Part shown: positions 55,277-64,000 of the stretch, piece by piece
Position numbering within the stretch: the first letter of the stretch is position 1
Layout: each line of letters starts with the position of its first letter
From: Hordeum vulgare subsp. vulgare
Taxonomy: Eukaryota; Streptophyta; Magnoliopsida; Poales; Poaceae
Assembly (NCBI RefSeq): GCF_904849725.1
Contig: NW_025422655.1
Span: 1 to 64,000 of the forward strand
Direction of reading: 5' to 3'
DNA length: 64,000 bases
Made by a program: the position numbers and the translations under genes
The notes under the pieces: generated by a model
Told to the model about the DNA's origin: nothing
The model's database searches: none
Seen by the model: the letters and a program-made list of their open reading frames with translations, nothing else

Positions 55277-58200
55277 TAATTATAGTGTCATCCATCCATC
55301 AAGATGGATCGCATAATTTATGGCAATGATTAAGTGTCACAATATTTTTACAAGGTCCACATCACATTGTCATTATACTTTCATAGCGACTAACCAATGT
55401 GAAATACACAAAGTCTATACGTTCTGGCAGTGACTCTCAAGTCACACACTTCCTCAAGAATGAATTCCAAAACATTAGCAATAATTTCATCACATGTGTT
55501 GTATTAAAGGATACACCCAGGTTCACCAAGGATGACCTTGGCCATGATTGTTCCCAAACAAATCATTTATTCATTGATGCCACTTACTCCTAGTAGTAAA
55601 TTAAATAAATGCATTAGCATTTTCAAGTAACACATGGCTGACATTTCCAAATACACCAAATGCATTATTTGGTGGGAGTATTTATTTTAGGATGATTCAT
55701 GACATCAGTCTTTATATCCACATGTGGCATTGTTGCCACTATAACTCCATCTTGGGAAAATGTGACATGGCTATTATCTTAATAGCTAATATGTGCATAT
55801 GCATTTTATAAATCACCAACTTCACTTAGTTATCAAACTAAGTACATAATGGATGAATATTTATTCACCTTGAATATTTCCCTGAAGAGAAACATGTTGC
55901 CATGAGCACATTTGGAATGATCACCCAATAATTTTTCAAGGCCTCAAGCCTATCGCAACTTACAATTTTGGTAATTATAAAATCAACTTGAAGTTGAGAT
56001 CTCATGATCTGACATTTTCATATGCAGATCAGGTTGAAAAGCCCTTGATACACTTTACATCTCCTTATGATGGTATTACCATTTTCATGGTAAAGAAACA
56101 TCTTGTTTCTTAAAATCATCATATTCATCCAACGGGTGCTTCAAATATTTGCTAGCATTGAGATATGACGATGGATAATTATAGTGTCATCCATCCATCA
56201 AGATGGATCGCATAATTTATGGCAATGATTAAGTGTCACAATATTTTTACAAGGTCCACATCACATTGTCATTATACTTTCATAGCGACTAACCAATGTG
56301 AAATACACAAAGTCTATACGTTCTGGCAGTGACTCTCAAGTCACACACTTCCTCAAGAATGAATTCCAAAACATTAGCAATAATTTCATCACATGTGTTG
56401 TATTAAAGGATACACCCAGGTTCACCAAGGATGACCTTGGCCATGATTGTTCCCAAACAAATCATTTATTCATTGATGCCACTTACTCCTAGTAGTAAAT
56501 TAAATAAATGCATTAGCATTTTCAAGTAACACATGGCTGACATTTCCAAATACACCAAATGCATTATTTGGTGGGAGTATTTATTTTAGGATGATTCATG
56601 ACATCAGTCTTTATATCCACATGTGGCATTGTTGCCACTATAACTCCATCTTGGGAAAATGTGACATGGCTATTATCTTAATAGCTAATATGTGCATATG
56701 CATTTTATAAATCACCAACTTCACTTAGTTATCAAACTAAGTACATAATGGATGAATATTTATTCACCTTGAATATTTCCCTGAAGAGAAACATGTTGCC
56801 ATGAGCACATTTGGAATGATCACCCAATAATTTTTCAAGGCCTCAAGCCTATCGCAACTTACAATTTTGGTAATTATAAAATCAACTTGAAGTTGAGATC
56901 TCATGATCTGACATTTTCATATGCAGATCAGGTTGAAAAGCCCTTGATACACTTTACATCTCCTTATGATGGTATTACCATTTTCATGGTAAAGAAACAT
57001 CTTGTTTCTTAAAATCATCATATTCATCCAACGGGTGCTTCAAATATTTGCTAGCATTGAGATATGACGATGGATAATTATAGTGTCATCCATCCATCAA
57101 GATGGATCGCATAATTTATGGCAATGATTAAGTGTCACAATATTTTTACAAGGTCCACATCACATTGTCATTATACTTTCATAGCGACTAACCAATGTGA
57201 AATACACAAAGTCTATACGTTCTGGCAGTGACTCTCAAGTCACACACTTCCTCAAGAATGAATTCCAAAACATTAGCAATAATTTCATCACATGTGTTGT
57301 ATTAAAGGATACACCCAGGTTCACCAAGGATGACCTTGGCCATGATTGTTCCCAAACAAATCATTTATTCATTGATGCCACTTACTCCTAGTAGTAAATT
57401 AAATAAATGCATTAGCATTTTCAAGTAACACATGGCTGACATTTCCAAATACACCAAATGCATTATTTGGTGGGAGTATTTATTTTAGGATGATTCATGA
57501 CATCAGTCTTTATATCCACATGTGGCATTGTTGCCACTATAACTCCATCTTGGGAAAATGTGACATGGCTATTATCTTAATAGCTAATATGTGCATATGC
57601 ATTTTATAAATCACCAACTTCACTTAGTTATCAAACTAAGTACATAATGGATGAATATTTATTCACCTTGAATATTTCCCTGAAGAGAAACATGTTGCCA
57701 TGAGCACATTTGGAATGATCACCCAATAATTTTTCAAGGCCTCAAGCCTATCGCAACTTACAATTTTGGTAATTATAAAATCAACTTGAAGTTGAGATCT
57801 CATGATCTGACATTTTCATATGCAGATCAGGTTGAAAAGCCCTTGATACACTTTACATCTCCTTATGATGGTATTACCATTTTCATGGTAAAGAAACATC
57901 TTGTTTCTTAAAATCATCATATTCATCCAACGGGTGCTTCAAATATTTGCTAGCATTGAGATATGACGATGGATAATTATAGTGTCATCCATCCATCAAG
58001 ATGGATCGCATAATTTATGGCAATGATTAAGTGTCACAACATTTTTACAAGGTCCACATCACATTGTCATTATACTTTCATAGCAACTAACCAATGTGAA
58101 ATACACAAAGTCTATACGTTCTGGCAGTGACTCTCAAGTCACACACTTCCTCAAGAATGAATTCCAAAACATTAGCAATAATTTCATCACATGTGTTGTA

Positions 58201-58659
58201 TTAAAGGATACACCCAGGTTCACCAAGGATGACCTTGGCCATGATTGTTCCCAAACAAATCATTTATTCATTGATGCCACTTACTCCTAGTAGTAAATTA
58301 AATAAATGCATTAGCATTTTCAAGTAACACATGGCTGACATTTCCAAATACACCAAATGCATTATTTGGTGGGAGTATTTATTTTAGGATGATTCATGAC
58401 ATCAGTCTTTATATCCACATGTGGCATTGTTGCCACTATAACTCCATCTTGGGAAAATGTGACTTGGTAATTATAAAATCAACTTGAAGTTGAGATCTCA
58501 TGATGTGACATTTTCATATGCAGATCAGGTTGAAAAGCCCTTGATACACTTTACATCTCCTTATGATGGCATTACCATTTTCATGGTAAAGAAACATCTT
58601 ATTTCTTAAAATCATCATATTCACCCAACGGGTGCTTCAAATATTTGCTAGCATTGAGA
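55277..58659 (+). repeat. 899 bp tandem array, three full units plus one deleted unit
   Basis: Units start TAATTATAGTGTCATCCATC at 55277, 56176, 57075 and 57974, exactly 899 bp apart. I found no difference between units 1-3. Unit 4 carries several substitutions (for example near 58040, 58085, 58505, 58570 and 58624) and lacks about 212 bp after GGGAAAATGTGAC (58460). Each unit contains one 64-codon ORF (55399, 56298, 57197, 58096) without motifs. The array interrupts the region between leader and integrase remnant. Confidence 0.97.
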
Positions 58660-61600
58660 ATACTATCCAAGTTAGTGGTCACAAAATAGAACCATGAGGG
58701 ATTCAAAGTAAAGTGGAGGCTAAAGACAACCAATGACAGAATTATCTTTTAATTAAGAATTGATCATTTCCAAATGATCACAAAGACAACTCTTAAGTTT
58801 GTCAAATGTGTGGTTACATAAATATTGTACATATGATTACCAAACCCTCAAACATATGGTCAAACCACACCATGAGTTTATTAAAAGGCAAATAAGTTCA
58901 TTGGGGTATTTGAAAATTTGCAAACATACGACCGGAACTATTCTAGTAAATGATGTTCTGAAATCTTCATCAGAAGGAGAACCAAAAATATAGTGCAATA
59001 AAAGAATGATCAATTTGTTTGCGCCTATGATATGTTTGCATAATTCATTTTTCAGTAATATGGGAGACCTCATGTAATATCCCGATTATACCCAAAATAT
59101 TGTTTGCCTATAGTTGTACTACTACATGTAGTATAATGTCCAATATCCTATTTCCTGGACATTATATTTGATAAATTTTGAATGTATGAATCAATTCATA
59201 CTTAGTTTTGTTGCGTACAAAATAATTTTCTAAATCTTACAAAATATTTGGTTATAAGCCTTACAATCTTGGTTTGGGGTTGATTAGAAAATTATGGACA
59301 ATTCTATTGGTCAAACTTAACAAGTTGCAAAATTTCCCAAATCATAAGATTTTATGTGCATCACATGTGTGATAGGGGAAATTAATTTAAGGCACTCTCA
59401 CCTTACAATTCTAAATGAGTCACTCATTCTTCCTTGAACACATTCAGAAGATATATGGATTACTCAACCATTATGTGGTATTATACAGATACTTCATGGT
59501 ACTCATGGAAACATTTATAAAATGATTTCCAGTGTGTCTCTTGTCACACAAACCATGAATGATATAACTAAATTAATTGCTCAAATTCTCAAAGTAAGAG
59601 CAAGTTATCCTAAACAAGGGATAAATCCATTCGAATGGACAGCTTCGTTGAACTCATTTCACAAGCAATGTCTGATTATACATAATACATTATGTAATAC
59701 ACATAATGGTTTAGTTCAATATCTTATGAAATATAATGAAATTAATTATATGACCAAACTTATAGAATCGTAATTTACTAGCCTCATGCTAGATAAATAC
59801 GGCATTACACACCATAAGTATGATATAAATCATACCAACTGCATAGCATACTACTTTCTCCTTGTAGTAATTACGTGGAAATCAACAAAGTATTTCCTAT
59901 CTATGATAATTCGGTTACATACCAATATCACCACTCCAGCATACATCAATGGGCTCTCAAAAAAAAATAGGGATCTATGTGAGGAATAAAGATTTATCCG
60001 TCAATCAAAATTATTCATAGCTCGTATGCTGATTGCATCAGCAATAAGGACATTTCTGGCATTAGGGAGAGATTAGTACCACATAGCTCGTATGCTGATT
60101 CACATTCAATCCTTATATCCACGTACTCAAAGAATCTGAACAAGAAGTTTAGAATCACATATTTGCAACACATTGCAAATCTGCCACATATATTTACTGA
60201 TGACAAAGGTGTTACTCAATTATATTACTGCAGTAAAGTGTCAGAAAGAGTGGAGGTACCTCATAAACCACTCTTCTCCCGAAATGAGAGCAAGAGGGAG
60301 AGAAATCTGACCACACGAGATATAATCTCGCATATGCTTCCGCGGAAATAGAGGAAATCAAATCCTTAACCAGTAAATGTAATTCAACATCAAGTTGAAA
60401 GACACCTCGCTGGATGCTCATCATCCAAAGCCCGGCATAGATGTGCACAAATGTTTTGGTGTCGGGACATCGAAACACCTTGACTCCATTGTTGTAGGGA
60501 ATCACAAGGAGTTAAAAGGAATAAATACATTTCCATAAATTTCATTGATTTCTCCACAATCATATAACATAAGTCTACATTTGTCGACATATATTTCTTC
60601 TCCAAATTGCTAAAACCTTTTGGGCCCTGAACCAAAATCCATGGTAGAGTGCCTCTTGTACTCATATTGGTTCACATAAAAGGAAGCAAGTAATGAAGAA
60701 TAGCACTCGCTCATCAAAGAGTGGTATTTACCACAGTAATACCTACTCCTCATAAGTATCTTTCATATGGAATACTAAAAACTTCTCATTCATAGACAAA
60801 GTCAATGAGGTGGTGAGAAAGCGAGGCTTGTAGCAAAAGGGTTCACGCAGAGACCCTACATCGATTATGATGTAACATACCTTCTTGGTATGAGTGGAAT
60901 TATGTTTCGATAATAAATACCATTGGCAGTACAAATAATATTATCCATGCGTTTAATGGATGCAGTGACTACATACTCATATGAGTCACTCATTTCGGAA
61001 ATCTATATTAAAGTCCCTGGAGGGCTTCATTTCCGAATCCAAAAACAAATCGCAACATGTATTGTGTAAAAACTTCATAAGTCACTCTATGACTAGAAAT
61101 AGTCAGAAATCATATGGTACTACCGACTAAATGATTTTCTTCTTCCCAAGGATTACTCAAAGAATGATGATTGTTTATGTGTTAACAAAGGAATCCCAAA
61201 TTTGAATTCCTTATATCACATGAGTGTATATCGATGATTTCATCATCAATGTCTCCACGAGACCTAAACATACATAAAATCATCTCAAGACGGAAAATTT
61301 GGATTCAACCAAATTTAGCTTAAGTTTACAACTTGAGCATTCTCTCAACAATACATATCAGTCTACATATATCCAAAACATATACGAGAAGTTCAATTTG
61401 ATATATCATATCAACAAAAGACATGTATGGTCATACTACCTTTGATAAGGTACAAATCCATCCATACCTAGGGGTGATAATGAAGTGATACTGGGACCTG
61501 AAGTTCTATATCTCACTAATGTCAAAGCACTCGTATACTTGCAAACTACGTCAGGCCTGACACTATATTTGCTATCTTTATTCGGAGTGCAACCCCCAAC

Positions 61601-62795
61601 AAAAGGTATATGGTTGATATAAGTAATATCATCTTATATCTGAAGATTACAGTAAATCTTGGATATTTCCATGAGGAAATAGAAGATATGACCATGATAT
61701 GATGTAATGATATTGGCTTTTTATTTGATCCAAACGACGCCATATCAAATGACTGAATTTGCTGGAATAGCCTTCACATGGAAATCATATAAATGGATTT
61801 TAATGGTTATTTCCACTTATCATTCTCACATAATTGCTTTATCCTAAAGCATTGCAAAAATATGTATGGCTTGGCAGAATGATTAACCACACTCAAAATC
61901 GTGTGGTTGAGATTCATCAGAATCGCATAACTTGATTTATCAAGATACTTCCACTTGTGTTACTCAATACCTACAGGTTATATGAAGAGCAATATCATAA
62001 ATCAAATTGCTTAGAAATTACTTATCCTCATGGATTATAGAAAGTTGAGGAAATAATTTGCAAACAAAATATTGTGATAATCCAACAGATTATACAAAAT
62101 CTCATGTTCATGTCAATGTCATTGGTATGAAACATCCTCCATATTTGCAAAGTTCAGGGGGAGTAATCTCCCAGACTATAACCTATTAACAATCATCAGA
62201 TTGCATATATTGTACTCTTTTTCCCTTGACGAGTTTTTCCATAATGGTTTCTCATAAAAGGTTTTTAACGAGATAATATAAACACAAGTATCTATATATG
62301 CCATATCATTTTCTCCTTATATTTTTCCCACTGGGTTTTAAAGGAGTTTTCAATGGCATGTACGATTGCACTCTTTTCCCTTATGAGTTTTCTCTCAAGT
62401 TTCTCATAATGGTTTTTAGTGAGGCAATATCTTCTCAAAGATCATATGTCATACTTTCTATTTTCCCTATCGGGGTTTTTAAAGGAAGTACTCAAGACAT
62501 ATTAATTGTTCCCTAAACTTATCAATGAGTTTTCTCCTTCTTCAAAGGTTTTCTCATATGAGTTATCAAGAGACAATAATCATTATATGTTGCATCATTT
62601 TCTTCTTATTTTTCCCATTGGGTTTAAAGGAGTTTCAACAACGTATCTACATTATTTTCCTCATATTTTTCCCACAGGGTTTTTGGAGGAGTATTTCTCA
62701 ATATAAAGATGATGAACAATCTCAAGGCAAACATACTAAAGGAGTCTTTATCAAGATGGTGCATATAACTGAAGATAAGCATAGATTAGGGGGAG
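58660..62795 (+). pseudogene. Decayed copia pol remnant, right copy
   Basis: About 59630-59950 resembles the integrase core. 60020-60230 resembles the post-integrase segment, including a partial local duplication of CATAGCTCGTATGCTGATT. 61000-61340 resembles RT with a degenerate catalytic VYIDD. 61540-62000 resembles RNase H. 62160-62780 is the motif-rich tail. Frames are broken throughout. The matches are to nucleotide runs of 36079-39599 read on its minus strand. Region 58836 onward is the right copy of the window-edge duplication. Confidence 0.82.
62788..62795 (+). promoter_or_regulatory. Polypurine tract of the decayed copia
   Basis: AGGGGGAG directly precedes the 3' LTR start TGTTAAGG. 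Confidence 0.85.
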
Positions 62796-62971
62796 TGTTA
62801 AGGATTAATTATAATCCTAATAATCCATACTTAACAACCGCCTTTGTGGCGTCCTTTGTAAAGGTCGCGTCTGTTCAACGTGTCCCCTCATTTTGTATAT
62901 ATAGCCTTGTGTGTCATCAATAAATAGATTCATTGTTCATTCCAATCGCTTCTCTCTCGTTTACTCTAACA
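62796..62971 (+). repeat. 3' LTR of the decayed copia
   Basis: TGTTAAGG ... CTCTAACA, 176 bp, followed by the target duplication TGCAT (62972-62976). It matches the 5' LTR with scattered substitutions and a 17 bp indel near the end. Confidence 0.93.
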
Positions 62972-62976
62972 TGCAT

Positions 62977-64000
62977 AACGGCCATCATGGCGTGTGCCAT
63001 ATTTGATAGCAGAGCCCTAATAATAATCAACAAGTGTCTCCATGTTTCTAACTAATTGGTACATATGCATTTGTGGGCAGTACTGTATACTTGGAGCATG
63101 CATTGTTTCCATAACCTGGTACTAGCATGCTTTGTTTCCATCCTGGGAGCAAGCATTGTTTGATGCATCTTTTTTTGTGTGTGTGTGTGTGTGATTATCG
63201 TGGTCTGATGGATTGATGGTGTCATGCAGTCATTCTTGTCAACTTTCCATGCACTCATGTGGTATTTTTTTTCAATTTTATGATGGATTGAAAGCCATGG
63301 TTTGATTGAACATGGATGTTCAAATTTGTGATACTACTAAATGTAATTATAGTATTATTGTCTGAACTTATATTTATTTAGTGATAATGCTTCGTAGGGA
63401 GGGAGGAGACTGGTGCCGATGGAGATGTGACCGCTGGACGGATTAACGCGCGCGCGGGGGGGGGGGGAGGGCAGGGGGATCATTGGGGGGGACGGGGGGG
63501 GGGACGAGGGGGTCATTGGGTGGGGTGGGGGGGATCATTGGGGGGGGGACACGGGGGGGGGGGGGGCAATGATCGCATCGTGCCAGTAATCGATCAGGTA
63601 TAACGCTGCTATTTTACCGTTCGTAACCGGCTACAGCCTGCTTTGCCCCCCCCCCCATCCCATCCACTTAGGCCTTTGTATAACCGCACTTATTTTCTTC
63701 GTACTCAGCCCATCTACCCATGACCTCGAGCCTGCAGGGAACGACCGAACGAGGGACAGGCCTCCAGGCTCCACACGAGTCCAGGCCTCAGGCTCCACCG
63801 CTCTAGCCTCCAGGGAACGAGGGATCAGGCGATCAGCGACGGAGGTCACAGAGCAGACGACGGCTGCCGTTGCCGTACACAGGTAACGTAAAAAATCGGA
63901 TCTCTAATCTCTGTGCAAACATGGCAGCATGGAGTTCCTTCTTCGTCTAATCGTCTTGACTCTTGAAGCAGGAGCGTCCCTTCTCCAAATTAGTACATGT
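62977..64000. other. Flank of the decayed copia, right copy; no gene
   Basis: Same content as 4137-5186: a GT microsatellite (about 63174-63193), the G-tract (63456-63566) and a GC-rich stretch. No gene is recognised. Confidence 0.5.
63456..63566 (+). repeat. G-tract, right copy
   Basis: 111 bp, shorter than the 138 bp left copy. It is missing mainly the first pure-G block. Confidence 0.9.

Larger units (their letters stand above)
53070..62971 (+). mobile_element. Decayed Ty1-copia element, complete with TSD
   Basis: 5' LTR 53070-53228, PBS, GC-rich leader, internal region, PPT, and 3' LTR 62796-62971. The target duplication TGCAT lies at 53065-53069 and 62972-62976. The LTRs are 159 and 176 bp; the second has 17 extra bases before its end. 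Pol survives only as nucleotide similarity to the nested copia at 36079-39599. An 899 bp tandem array occupies 55277-58659. Its 3' part is duplicated at 1-4131. Confidence 0.92.
58836..64000. repeat. Right copy of the duplicated block
   Basis: It aligns with 1-5186. In several places where the left copy has an odd extra or missing base, this copy reads more smoothly: for example the MNDITKLIAQILK frame at 59555-59593 stays open here but is broken in the left copy. Confidence 0.93.

Noticed and set aside
55399..58290. Four identical 64-codon ORFs as a gene family
   Set aside because: They are the same accidental ORF in each 899 bp repeat unit, without motifs and within a dead retroelement.
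1..64000. tRNA and rRNA genes
   Set aside because: I looked for the conserved TPsiC (GGTTCGA) and A-box patterns in context and for rRNA blocks, and saw no convincing cloverleaf or rRNA segment by eye.

Overview
The window is nuclear DNA of a grass of the wheat/barley tribe (Triticeae). The clearest marker is two solo LTRs of about 1.8 kb (19055-20857 and 32531-34331) whose ends and body I recognise as the BARE1/WIS/Angela Ty1-copia LTR. Stowaway MITEs, a CACTA end, Tat-type Gypsy, Mutator-like and hAT-like elements, and plant introns agree with this. Most of the window is transposable element; host-type genes are few, short or broken. Family names come from recognising motifs by eye, not from searches.

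Layout: 1-5186 is a near copy of the right edge (58836-64000): the 3' part of a decayed copia element, its 3' LTR and a unique flank with a long G-tract. 5596-7115 is a broken hAT-type (TTF/DUF4371-like) transposase. 7.1-12.2 kb is gene-poor with Stowaway MITEs and a foldback element. 12214-14190 is a five-exon protein kinase gene with a non-RD catalytic loop. 14.2-17.3 kb is gene-poor with an array of about 120 bp units. From about 17.36 to 30.8 kb lies a Tat-type Gypsy retrotransposon: 5' LTR, gag (interrupted by a BARE1/Angela solo LTR), a pol that stays in frame apart from stop codons, an array of 70 bp units, and a six-exon antisense gene. Its 3' LTR is missing. After a tandem repeat of about 170 bp units come an unrecognised 131-codon ORF and the second solo LTR.

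34.8-48.9 kb is a nest whose layers keep their target duplications: a host-type gene was hit at its start codon by a hAT-like element (8 bp TSD), which received a Ty1-copia element (near-matching 5 bp TSD), which received a Mutator-like element (9 bp TSD) that itself holds Stowaway MITEs. The copia carries an extra ORF between its PBS and gag. The Mutator-like element carries a truncated transposase and two minus-strand accessory genes.

48.9-53.07 kb holds the 3' part of the split gene, a two-exon GRF-type zinc-finger gene, a truncated Hsp70/Hsp110-like exon and one CACTA end. 53070-62971 is a complete but decayed copia element (5 bp TSD TGCAT), a relative of the nested copia, containing an 899 bp tandem array. 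The last kilobase repeats the flank seen at 4137-5186.

There is no operon-like organisation. Functional links exist only inside elements: gag/pol with LTRs, PBS and PPT, and transposase with TIRs. The least obvious structures are the hairpin-forming 70 bp array between the convergent pol and antisense units of the Gypsy element, the spliced antisense gene itself, the extra pre-gag ORF, and the indel-dominated duplication of the window edges, which looks more like an assembly effect than an old duplication.
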